Below the pieces are notes generated by a model, which was given only the letters and a program-made list of their open reading frames with translations, was not told the DNA's origin and made no database searches. A program made the position numbers and the translations under genes. A DNA stretch of 10,205 bases, from positions 1 through 10,205 of the forward strand of contig JAJOKI010000088.1 in assembly GCA_021129915.1 (NCBI GenBank). Direction: 5' to 3'. Shown piece by piece: positions 1 to 6,252 of the stretch (position 1 is its first letter; every line of letters starts with the position of its first letter). The stretch comes from Methanocellales archaeon (GTDB lineage Archaea > Halobacteriota > UBA148 > JAJOKI01).

Positions 1-510
1 AAGGTGCAGGCAGAAGGAGACAGCGTTGGTGGTATCGTTGATGTCATCGCGTTAAATGTACCAGCTGGTGTGGGTGAGCCCGTATTCGATAAGTTGGATG
101 CAGATCTGGCAAAGGCGCTGATGTCCATTGGAAGTGTGAAGGGCGTTGAAATAGGCACTGGATTTAGATGTTCCAAGATGAAAGGAAGCGAGATGAACGA
201 TCCATTTGTGCTCAGCAAAGGCGTCGTGATGACCGAGACGAACAATGCTGGTGGCATCTTGGGTGGGATATCCAATGGCATGCCCATCGTGTGTAGAGTT
301 GTGGTCAAGCCAACTCCATCCATAGGGAAGACACAAAAAACCGTGGACTTAGCTGAGAAAAAGGAAACGGAGATCCAGATTAGGGGGAGACATGACCCAT
401 GCATCTGTCCGAGAATAGTTCCCGTGGCAGAGGCGATGATTGCCCTCGTGCTGGCGGATCACATGCTCAGGGGGGGATTTATCCCAAGCACATCTCACAC
501 CCTATTATAG
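1..510 (+). CDS. aroC: Chorismate synthase, C-terminal part (5' end outside window)
   Basis: Last step of the shikimate pathway: conversion of 5-enolpyruvylshikimate-3-phosphate to chorismate, using reduced FMN without net redox change, in the cytosol. The reading frame is already open at base 1, so the gene is cut by the window edge and about the last 169 residues are present. Visible family signatures are GDSVGGIVD near the start, the glycine-rich signature [15 protein letters not shown], and [18 protein letters not shown] near the C-terminus, which matches the usual GRHDP...R..P..EAM block of the family. The stop is TAG at 508-510. It runs towards the Feo operon and the two stop codons are 33 bp apart. 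No frame damage is seen in the visible part. In related archaea EPSP synthase is often next door; if so here, it would lie to the left of the window (inference). Confidence 0.97.
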   Translation, partial: KVQAEGDSVGGIVDVIALNVPAGVGEPVFDKLDADLAKALMSIGSVKGVEIGTGFRCSKMKGSEMNDPFVLSKGVVMTETNNAGGILGGISNGMPIVCRVVVKPTPSIGKTQKTVDLAEKKETEIQIRGRHDPCICPRIVPVAEAMIALVLADHMLRGGFIPSTSHTLL

Positions 511-516
511 CGTCCT

Positions 517-535
517 AAAGCGGAGTCATCGCTTT
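517..535. terminator. Small hairpin between convergent aroC and feoB permease genes
   Basis: The 33-bp gap between the two convergent stop codons holds a perfect inverted repeat, AAAGCG at 517-522 and CGCTTT at 530-535, separated by a 7-nt loop. An AT-rich stretch follows on the plus strand. Its position suggests a bidirectional 3'-end or terminator element. The stem is only 6 bp, and archaeal termination relies mainly on T-tracts, so the functional assignment is inference. Confidence 0.35.
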
Positions 536-543
536 CCAAATTA

Positions 544-1758
544 TTATAGAATGAGATTGAGCAAACCTCCCACCAGCAAAGCTGAAGCGATCATGATCAC
601 AGTGGATTTTGCCATGTCCACTATCCCTAGCTCTTTAGTTAAAGTGGCAAACGTGGCAACACATGGGAAATACATCGCCAATACTACGCTGGCCACTATT
701 GCTTGGGGCATCGTCAAACCAAGGGGCAAAAGCATCCCTATGGCTACATCTTTACGCAGGAATCCAACTACGAGTGCTGCAACTGCCCCCATTGGCAGCC
801 CTAACAACCCCACCACTATGGGGGCGGCGATTTTGCCCATATGTTCGATTATTCCTAAGGCATATAGGATGTTTACGATAAATACCCCCAGCAGCACATA
901 TGGAACCGCCTCTCTCAGAAAAAATCTTATTCTCATCCACAGCTTCTTCAGTAATGCGCCCCAATAGGGAATCCTATAAGGCGGAATCTCCATAAATATT
1001 TCTGGACTTTCGCCCTTCAAAATTTTGTTGAGTAAATACCCAAGGATCATCCATACCATAAAAAGTGTGAAAAGAACGATTCCCAGACCCTCTGCACCAT
1101 ATCTACCAACTAGTCCGACTATCATAGCGATCTGGGCCATGCAAGGAACTGCTATTGCCATGAGGGTTGCGGCAATGAAAACCTGTCTCCTCGTTTCTAG
1201 GACTCTAGTGGACAGAGCGCCAGGGACGTTGCACCCCAAGCCGAGCAAGAATGAGACTATGGCTAAGCCGTGCAAGCCTATTTTATGCATTAAGCTATCT
1301 ATCAGCACAGCCAATCTGGGCAAATATCCGCAGTCTTCTAGAAAACTCAGTACTAGATAAAATGCAAACACATAAGGCAAAACCATGGCAAATGGGACGA
1401 AGAGCCCAGTAGTTAACAACCCCATGGACTGCCCATAATCTATTTCTCCCTCTATTAGCGTTCCAATTAAGACATCATGAACAAAACCAGGACCTAGTAG
1501 TTCGCTCAATTTCATCGCTAGGGGGGTATAGATATCAAAGATCGGCTCGAATACGTAACCAATTAGCCCTTCCCCGATAAATCTTATGATCTGAAAGGTA
1601 AAAAGCAGGACCACTATGGCTATGGGAAATCCAGTCAAAGGTTTGATGCTTGCATCTCCTATTTTTTCTAAAAAGGTGTGGTGACGATGAGTTACGGTTT
1701 GCACTTGGCTGACTATTCTGCCAATCTCAACCCATCTTTGTTCATCGTTGACTGACAT
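544..1758 (-). CDS. feoB: Ferrous iron transport protein B, membrane permease half (split FeoB)
   Basis: A 404-residue polytopic membrane protein forming the Fe(II) permease part of FeoB. Family motifs: EDCGYLPRLA at about 141-150, the first Gate motif with GLGCNVPG at 173-180 (Cys176), GFLRKDVA at 332-339, and the second Gate motif YFPCVATFATLTKELG at 363-378 (Cys366). I see about nine to ten hydrophobic segments, the first near 43-60 and the last near 385-404. The GTPase domain is absent; it is encoded by the preceding gene, whose TAA stop lies one base before this ATG in a different frame. An SD-like GAGAGG sits 5 nt before the ATG, so this looks like a genuine independent start. The roughly 40 residues before the first membrane segment resemble the end of the usual linker but are too short to hold a full GDI helical domain. 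Confidence 0.95.
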   Translation of the reverse strand: MSVNDEQRWVEIGRIVSQVQTVTHRHHTFLEKIGDASIKPLTGFPIAIVVLLFTFQIIRFIGEGLIGYVFEPIFDIYTPLAMKLSELLGPGFVHDVLIGTLIEGEIDYGQSMGLLTTGLFVPFAMVLPYVFAFYLVLSFLEDCGYLPRLAVLIDSLMHKIGLHGLAIVSFLLGLGCNVPGALSTRVLETRRQVFIAATLMAIAVPCMAQIAMIVGLVGRYGAEGLGIVLFTLFMVWMILGYLLNKILKGESPEIFMEIPPYRIPYWGALLKKLWMRIRFFLREAVPYVLLGVFIVNILYALGIIEHMGKIAAPIVVGLLGLPMGAVAALVVGFLRKDVAIGMLLPLGLTMPQAIVASVVLAMYFPCVATFATLTKELGIVDMAKSTVIMIASALLVGGLLNLIL

Positions 1759-1759
1759 C

Positions 1760-2263
1760 TTAACCTCTCTTAGTCTGTGCTTTCACGGAGCATAGCCTCG
1801 ACAACATAGAGACAAGTTCCTTGATTCCCTCGCCAGTAATGGCGACTGTAGGCACGAATGGGGTGTTTAAAAGTTTTTCAAGTCTTTCCACGTCGATGAG
1901 GATGCCTTTGTGCTTTGCCTCATCCCAAATGTTAAGCGCTACTATCACCGGTATCTTTCTTTCTAGCAATTGAAGCGTCAGATATAGGTTCCTCTCCAGG
2001 TTTGTTGCATCCACTACATTGATAACCACATCTCCATTTTTCAACATCTCTATTGCGATCTCCTCTGCCTTGGTGGTGGGTTCTAGTGTGTATGCTCCCG
2101 GCACGTCAATTACTTCCACCCACTGCTCCCCCAGTCTCATCGTACCCTTCTTGAATTCTACTGTGGTGCCAGGATAATTCGAAACGATAACGTTCACGCC
2201 TGTTAGCCTGGAGAATAGAGCGCTCTTTCCCACATTGGGGTTTCCCATCAGAAGTATTCTCAC
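1760..2263 (-). CDS. feoB: FeoB GTPase (G) domain as a stand-alone protein
   Basis: A 167-residue protein that is only the G domain of FeoB; it should bind and hydrolyse GTP to drive or gate Fe(II) uptake by the separate permease. Motifs in order: G1 GNPNVGKS (7-14), switch-I region SNYPGTTVE (28-36) containing the G2 threonine, G3 DVPG (53-56), G4 NIWD (111-114), and a G5-like segment VAITGEGI (140-147). The start is GTG at 2261-2263, overlapping the feoA stop by 4 bases (GTGA), and places the G1 loop at the usual distance from the N-terminus. Canonical NFeoB continues into a helical GDI domain to about residue 260-270; this protein stops at the end of the G fold. It has no membrane segment, so it must associate with the permease or act in the cytosol (inference). 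Confidence 0.95.
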   Translation of the reverse strand: MRILLMGNPNVGKSALFSRLTGVNVIVSNYPGTTVEFKKGTMRLGEQWVEVIDVPGAYTLEPTTKAEEIAIEMLKNGDVVINVVDATNLERNLYLTLQLLERKIPVIVALNIWDEAKHKGILIDVERLEKLLNTPFVPTVAITGEGIKELVSMLSRLCSVKAQTKRG

Positions 2264-2490
2264 TTCTTCACCTCCACAAGGACTTTCATCGCCATTCCCC
2301 TCCCGATCGCAACCCTGGCTCCATCTACTTCAACGACGATCGGACCCCTAAGTGGTTCAGAAGTTATCTTTCGAATGATCTTCCCGACTCTGATGCCCAA
2401 CGATGCCATGCGTCTTTGGAATCCTCGCCCACCTTCTACCTGCTTTACTATTGCCACCTTTCCGGTATCCAGCTCAGATAACGGGATCAT
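2260..2490 (-). CDS. feoA: FeoA, small SH3-like partner of the ferrous iron transporter
   Basis: A 76-residue protein of typical FeoA length and pattern: an N-terminal PLSELDTGK segment, then RMASLGIRVGK, and a C-terminal VDGARVAIGRGMAMKVLVEV block matching the usual 'ig...A..I.V' end of the family. FeoA is a cytosolic SH3-fold protein thought to bind and modulate FeoB. Its ATG at 2488-2490 overlaps the regulator's stop (ATGA), and its own stop overlaps the start of the FeoB G-domain gene (GTGA), so the genes are very probably translationally coupled. A GAGG lies about 10 nt before the ATG. With FeoB split into two chains, FeoA might help dock the G domain on the permease (inference). Confidence 0.95.
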   Translation of the reverse strand: MIPLSELDTGKVAIVKQVEGGRGFQRRMASLGIRVGKIIRKITSEPLRGPIVVEVDGARVAIGRGMAMKVLVEVKK

Positions 2491-2918
2491 GGAGATACAT
2501 CCTCTTCAACGCAGCATGACGCCCGTGCAATTAGGTTTCCATCAGGGCATTTTTTAGGGTGATCCATCAGCGAACAAAATCGATACTCCACGTCATCAGA
2601 TACTGTATGCTCAAGCTTGCAAGCCTCCTCGTGTGCATCATCTTTACCTATTCCCAAGAAATTGACGAGAAACGTTTCCAACAACCGATGGCGGCGCCTA
2701 ATCCTTGATGCTTCTTTTCTTCCGTGTTCAGTCAGCCTGACACCATAATATGGCACGTATTCAACATAGCCCCCCTCTGAAAGCTTTTGGATCATCTCAG
2801 TAACGCTTGGAGGTGAAACGCCGAGCTCTTCAGCTATCTCAGACGTCTTTGCCATCCCCTGTCTTTCGGTCAAGTACAGGATCGTTTCCAGATACTCCTC
2901 AGATCGATCTTGATACAT
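2487..2918 (-). CDS. DtxR/MntR-family metal-dependent transcriptional regulator, probably iron-responsive
   Basis: A 143-residue two-domain regulator. Residues about 1-65 form a winged helix (SEIAEELGVSPPSVTEMIQKL, wing GVRLTEHG) and about 66-125 the dimerisation and metal-binding region. Aligned by eye with DtxR and MntR, the candidate ligands are Glu8, Glu11, His77, Glu81, His96, Cys100, Glu103 and His104. Cys100 falls where DtxR has Cys102 and MntR has a Glu, which favours Fe(II) over Mn(II) (inference). No C-terminal SH3 domain follows, so the length is MntR-like. The tail carries extra cysteines at 115, 124 and 135-136, with an HPKKCPDG segment. The ATG at 2916-2918 is preferred over a TTG two codons upstream. 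As first gene of the Feo operon, with an inverted repeat 10 bp upstream, it is likely an autorepressor of iron uptake. Confidence 0.92.
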   Translation of the reverse strand: MYQDRSEEYLETILYLTERQGMAKTSEIAEELGVSPPSVTEMIQKLSEGGYVEYVPYYGVRLTEHGRKEASRIRRRHRLLETFLVNFLGIGKDDAHEEACKLEHTVSDDVEYRFCSLMDHPKKCPDGNLIARASCCVEEDVSP

Positions 2919-2928
2919 GGTCAAATAT

Positions 2929-2942
2929 TTAGGGAACCCTAA
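2929..2942. promoter_or_regulatory. Candidate DtxR-family operator (TTAGGG-AA-CCCTAA)
   Basis: A perfect inverted repeat with 6-bp arms TTAGGG and CCCTAA around a central AA. The arms match the TTAGG/CCTAA half-sites known for DtxR/IdeR boxes, though the spacing is shorter than the classical 19-bp site. It lies between the TATA-like box at 2943-2952 and the regulator's ATG at 2918, so bound protein would block transcription initiation of the Feo operon. The sequence is seen directly; the binding role is inferred from motif and position. Confidence 0.6.
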
Positions 2943-2952
2943 CTATATAAAG
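2943..2952. promoter_or_regulatory. TATA-like box shared by the divergent Feo and shikimate kinase promoters
   Basis: On the minus strand this reads CTTTATATAG, a good archaeal TATA box, about 25 bp before the expected start near 2922. That makes the dtxR-feo transcript nearly leaderless. On the plus strand the same bases read CTATATAAAG, which would place a start near 2972 and give shikimate kinase a leader of about 20-30 nt. Whether one box serves both directions or a second plus-strand box exists within 2956-2975 cannot be decided by eye. Confidence 0.55.
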
Positions 2953-3003
2953 GTTTTGATATACTCTAAATTACAAATATGCGCAGTGCGTATGATGAGT
3001 AGG

Positions 3004-3858
3004 ATGAGTCAGGTAGTAAAAGGACGAGCATCAGCCTGCGGCGCAGGCACGATTATAAACGCGATTGCCACGTGGAAAGGTTCAGCATTTGCTGTTGATT
3101 TGCGAACCACCGCAGAGGTCGAGTTGGACAAGGATATGAAAGGTGTTCAGGGAGAGATCGGAGGAGGTGGCGACACCATGTTAATAGAGCGCTGTGCAGA
3201 GTTGGTGCTGAAAAGGTTCGATTATGCAGGCGGTGCACACATTAGAACGAGCAGCGAAATTCCCATCGCGAGAGGGTTGAAAAGCAGCAGTGCTGCGGCG
3301 AATGCCGCCGTTATGGCTACGTTGGATGCGCTGGGAGAGGAGATGGAACCATTGGAGACTATACGCATCGGGATTAAAGCCGCCGTTGATGTAGGAGTGA
3401 CGATAACAGGTGCTTTTGACGATGCCGCTGCATCCTTCTTGGGCGGCATCGTGGTGACCGATAACAGGACACAGCAGCTCATAAAGCGAGTAGAGATGGA
3501 GTCAGATGTATTGATTTTTGTGCCAGAGGAGATGGCATTTACATCGGACACAAATGTAGAAAGGTCAAGGCTTCTCGCTCCTGCAGTTGATATCGCATAT
3601 AATCTGGCTCTTGAGGGCGAGTTCGAAAAGGCGATGACGTTAAATGGCATCCTCTATTGTGCTGCCCTTGGTTTTGATCCAGAGATAATATTGCGTGGAC
3701 TGGAAGCAGGGGCAAGCGGAGTAGGTCTCGCAGGGACCGGGACGGCATTCACGGCACTGGTGAATAAGAATAAAGTCAATGCAGTAAGTAGGGCATGGAG
3801 CGATTTTAACGGAAAAATAATAAAGACGAAAATCAATAATGATGGTGTATGTCGTTGA
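3004..3858 (+). CDS. aroK: Archaeal (GHMP-type) shikimate kinase
   Basis: Phosphorylates shikimate to shikimate-3-phosphate with ATP. This is the archaeal GHMP-superfamily enzyme, unrelated to the bacterial P-loop AroK/AroL. Counting from the ATG at 3004 it has 284 residues, the usual family length. Motifs: GRASACGAGTIINAIATWKG (7-26) near the N-terminus, the GHMP ATP-binding segment PIARGLKSSSAAANA (87-101), TGAFDDAAASFLGG (135-148), and the C-terminal GHMP motif GVGLAGTGTAF (239-249). The frame stays open upstream to 2917, but those residues are not family-like and overlap the promoter. ATG codons at 2992 and 2995 are alternative starts. It is divergent from the iron regulator and overlaps the chorismate mutase start by 10 bp, so the two form one operon. 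Confidence 0.95.
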   Translation: MSQVVKGRASACGAGTIINAIATWKGSAFAVDLRTTAEVELDKDMKGVQGEIGGGGDTMLIERCAELVLKRFDYAGGAHIRTSSEIPIARGLKSSSAAANAAVMATLDALGEEMEPLETIRIGIKAAVDVGVTITGAFDDAAASFLGGIVVTDNRTQQLIKRVEMESDVLIFVPEEMAFTSDTNVERSRLLAPAVDIAYNLALEGEFEKAMTLNGILYCAALGFDPEIILRGLEAGASGVGLAGTGTAFTALVNKNKVNAVSRAWSDFNGKIIKTKINNDGVCR

Positions 3859-4136
3859 AGGACGTTCGGGAGAAAATCCAAAAGATTGACGACCAGATCA
3901 TAGGGCTCATAGCTCAGCGAACCGACCTGGCGGAAGATGTGTTGGGAGCAAAGAAAAAAGAGGGCACAGACATCAACGATGAGGGGCAGAGGGAGGTCGT
4001 GCTAAAAAGGATGGTGGAAGCGGCAACGGAGCGGGGTATGGATGCGGGTGCGATAAAGCGAATCTATGAGGTCCTGATAGAGATGAGCATAGAGCGCCAG
4101 CGTGAGCTGAGTGGAAGGGGAAAGTTACAGCCATAG
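3849..4136 (+). CDS. aroQ: Chorismate mutase, AroQ type (monofunctional)
   Basis: Converts chorismate to prephenate, the branch point to phenylalanine and tyrosine. It is a 95-residue all-helical protein of AroQ-alpha length. By alignment with the E. coli P-protein mutase domain, expected active-site residues are visible: Arg7, Arg24, Lys35, the Arg48-Glu49 pair and Gln84. Spacing around the DEGQRE segment is one residue longer than the common DxxRE. ATG 3849 is the only good start because TGA lies just upstream in frame at 3840-3842. It overlaps the shikimate kinase end by 10 bp, consistent with coupled translation. Its TAG ends exactly one base before the complement of the convergent prephenate dehydrogenase stop. 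It is not fused to prephenate dehydrogenase or dehydratase, unlike many bacterial and some archaeal forms. Confidence 0.93.
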   Translation: MSLKDVREKIQKIDDQIIGLIAQRTDLAEDVLGAKKKEGTDINDEGQREVVLKRMVEAATERGMDAGAIKRIYEVLIEMSIERQRELSGRGKLQP

Positions 4137-5444
4137 TTATCTTATCTCCCCGCCAATTCCTTTCAACACTTCTTCAACTGCGCCCTGCACTTCTTTTGGA
4201 TTTTTGTCCCCCAAAATTGCGATTCTGAACGTGATGCTGGAATACCCTTTTTTGATTTTATATATGTCTATCTTCTCAGCCGAAACTACCCCATCTATAT
4301 CGCTGATGATACTGGCGATGACATCTGGTTGGACTTTTTCTGGCAGTGCTACTGATATGTCTCGTCTATGGTGGCGGAGGTTATCGATTTTCCATTGCAG
4401 AAGTTCATCTGTGTTGAGCAGCTGTATATTCTCAATTTTGAGTCTGGTCCTCTGTCCTTTCCTATTCAATATGATGTGGCTGGGCGTTACCCGTTCGACG
4501 ATTCCAACGTGTACGGCGCCCGAGTATAGATGACGGAGACCCCGTTCAATTCCGACAGATTGCGCCAGCCCCTCGAATTCAGCGATATTTGCATTGATCA
4601 ATTTGTCCGACCGCCTCAGTGCGGCTTCGGTGTCGCCAAAATGGGCGGCAGCACTTCTCATAGATCTTACAAACCTCTCCATGTCTCCCTTTTCTATGTC
4701 CCTGGCCAGGTCTTTGCACTGGGCAATAAATGCACTGTGCACCTTCTTTACCTCTGGGTTCATCTGGATCATGGCGTAGAGGTGTGGGTTCTGTGCCAGG
4801 ATTCTGCCCATGAAATCGATCATTATCTCATATACCGGGCTCATAAATCGTCTCGATTCTCGCACCTCAAAGTCCAACGTATTCAGCGTGGCTCCGATTG
4901 CTATGTATGCAAAGTGGGTCAACCCCTGAACAATTGCCATTATTCGGTCATGCTCCTCTGCCGTGAGGATTTCTACATGTGCTCCGTTTTCCTCAAAAAG
5001 TGCCCTTATCTTCGGCAACCAGTGCTCGCTGCGCTCCTGCACGGGCACAAGAATTACGGTCTGTCCTCTGAGGTTTGGCGTCATGGGGCCGAACATGGGA
5101 TGCGCACCGATCAACTCGATACCTTTCGGTGCTTTTTTCATCGCCTCTATCGGTCCCTTTTTGATGGACGTTATGTCCATGAGCAGACTGCCGGCACGCA
5201 TCTGCGGTGAGATGCCGCGTATCACCTCTTCCGTGACATCGATAGGCACCGAAATCAATACGATGTCAAAGTCAACTGCCCTCTCGCTTGTGGCGACAAA
5301 ACCAGCCCCCAGTTCCTTAGCTACTTCCTTAGTATGGGAATCGATGTCTGCTATGCTGACTGCATAGTTTTGCCTCATGAGAAAACGTGCAAACCACTGC
5401 CCCATCTCACCAGCGCCGCCGACGATTAACACTTTAGCGCACAT
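4137..5444 (-). CDS. tyrA: Prephenate dehydrogenase with C-terminal ferredoxin-fold-like extension
   Basis: Oxidative decarboxylation of prephenate to 4-hydroxyphenylpyruvate, the tyrosine branch, with NAD(P)+. From ATG 5444 it has 435 residues. The N-terminal Rossmann domain has VLIVGGAGEMG (5-15) and an acidic IADID at 31-35. The catalytic His lies in GAHPMFGP (113-120), and QGLTHFAY (173-180) opens the all-helical dimerisation domain that runs to about 300. Residues about 305-435 are extra: a short beta-rich stretch (about 310-345), then a segment (about 360-435) beginning RDIS, with IDIYKIKKGYSSITFRI in the middle and ending GGEIR. I read this as resembling the FDX-ACB fold of PheRS beta rather than a typical ACT domain. 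The start is supported by GGAGG 10 nt upstream; an in-frame extension to 5492 is not family-like. It overlaps the aroE end by 19 bp and is the last gene of the operon. Confidence 0.95.
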   Translation of the reverse strand: MCAKVLIVGGAGEMGQWFARFLMRQNYAVSIADIDSHTKEVAKELGAGFVATSERAVDFDIVLISVPIDVTEEVIRGISPQMRAGSLLMDITSIKKGPIEAMKKAPKGIELIGAHPMFGPMTPNLRGQTVILVPVQERSEHWLPKIRALFEENGAHVEILTAEEHDRIMAIVQGLTHFAYIAIGATLNTLDFEVRESRRFMSPVYEIMIDFMGRILAQNPHLYAMIQMNPEVKKVHSAFIAQCKDLARDIEKGDMERFVRSMRSAAAHFGDTEAALRRSDKLINANIAEFEGLAQSVGIERGLRHLYSGAVHVGIVERVTPSHIILNRKGQRTRLKIENIQLLNTDELLQWKIDNLRHHRRDISVALPEKVQPDVIASIISDIDGVVSAEKIDIYKIKKGYSSITFRIAILGDKNPKEVQGAVEEVLKGIGGEIR

Positions 5445-6247
5445 CTCACAGCATCCTCCATTATGTCGATGGGAGCTTCTACACCAGTCCATATTCTGAA
5501 CGACTCCGCACCCTGATGAACGAGCATGTTGACCCCGTCTATGGCCAGAGCACCAGCTTTTTTTGCCTCTCTCAGCAACCGCGTCTTGACAGGATTGTAC
5601 ACGATGTCAAAGACGACCAGATCAGGTCGCATCTGGTCTGCGGTTACCAGCGTTTTATTGGTATCAGGATGCATTCCTATCGAAGTCGAGTTGATAAGGA
5701 TTTCGGCTTTATCTATTAACTTCGGCAAATCTTCCAACCCAGTGCCTATGGCATCGCCCACACTTCGCACATCCTGCGCGAGTTTGATGGCTCTGGAAGC
5801 GGTTCTATTCGCGAGGACCAACGCTGCACCTTCATGGGCGAATTGGAACGCAATAGCTCTTGCAGCTCCTCCTGCGCCGATGAGCAGGATGTTTTTGCCG
5901 GTGATACTGATCCCGCACGCCTCCAGAGCACGCTTTGCGCCAATGCCATCTGAATTATGTCCGGTGATTCCACTCTTAAAATCGACTGTATTGACTGCGC
6001 CGATCTCCTTTGCGATTGGGTCCGCGTCCACGATTTCCAGGACTTTTTCTTTGAGAGGGATGGTGACGTTTAAACCGCCGAATCCTAACGATTTTGCGCC
6101 CAGCACTGCCCCATGTACATCTTGAGGGTCGACGCGAAAGGCATGGTAGGTGCAATCCATGTTTAATTTACGGAAGGCGCTGTTGTGCATGAGCGGAGAT
6201 AGGCTGTGCTCAACAGGATTTCCGATTATTCCAAATATCGTTTTCAT
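5426..6247 (-). CDS. aroE: Shikimate dehydrogenase
   Basis: Reduces 3-dehydroshikimate to shikimate with NADPH. It has 273 residues, typical for AroE. Substrate-site motifs are GNPVEHSLSP (9-18) with the two serines that hold the carboxylate, NVTIPLK (60-66) with catalytic Lys66, AVNT (84-87), and GHNSDGIG (96-103) with catalytic Asp100. The Rossmann loop is GAGGAAR (124-130), followed by NRT (147-149) for NADP(H) phosphate recognition and STSIGM (187-192). Gln245 in HQGAESF also matches the family. The ATG at 6245-6247 is preceded by a GAGGT 7 nt upstream and lies 5 bp after the aroD stop. It is the fourth gene of the minus-strand aromatic operon, and its 3' end overlaps tyrA. Confidence 0.97.
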   Translation of the reverse strand: MKTIFGIIGNPVEHSLSPLMHNSAFRKLNMDCTYHAFRVDPQDVHGAVLGAKSLGFGGLNVTIPLKEKVLEIVDADPIAKEIGAVNTVDFKSGITGHNSDGIGAKRALEACGISITGKNILLIGAGGAARAIAFQFAHEGAALVLANRTASRAIKLAQDVRSVGDAIGTGLEDLPKLIDKAEILINSTSIGMHPDTNKTLVTADQMRPDLVVFDIVYNPVKTRLLREAKKAGALAIDGVNMLVHQGAESFRIWTGVEAPIDIMEDAVRCALKC

Positions 6248-6252
6248 GTCTA

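Noticed and set aside
440..967. Long open frame on the plus strand over the FeoB permease gene
   Set aside because: It is antisense to an unmistakable FeoB membrane protein, and its translation shows no family motif.
1756..1790. Possible sequencing frameshift splitting a normal FeoB gene
   Set aside because: The permease frame has a TGA at 1783-1785 only nine codons upstream of its ATG, an SD-like GAGAGG precedes that ATG, and neither frame contains a GDI domain that a single indel could restore. A natural split is the simpler reading, though reads should be checked.
2919..2924. TTG start two codons upstream for the DtxR-family regulator
   Set aside because: The ATG at 2916-2918 gives the usual MYxxxSEEYLE start of the family and agrees with the predicted transcription start; TTG is a weaker codon.
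2917..3003. N-terminal extension of shikimate kinase from 2917, adding 29 residues
   Set aside because: It would overlap the divergent regulator's start and cover the TATA box and operator. The added residues do not resemble the family, which begins shortly before the GRA...GAGTIINA motif.
5526..6125. 199-codon plus-strand frame opposite aroE
   Set aside because: It is a shadow of the conserved shikimate dehydrogenase gene, rich in Ala/Pro/Ser as antisense frames often are, with no recognisable motif. The same holds for the plus-strand frame 7287-7817 opposite dehydroquinate synthase.
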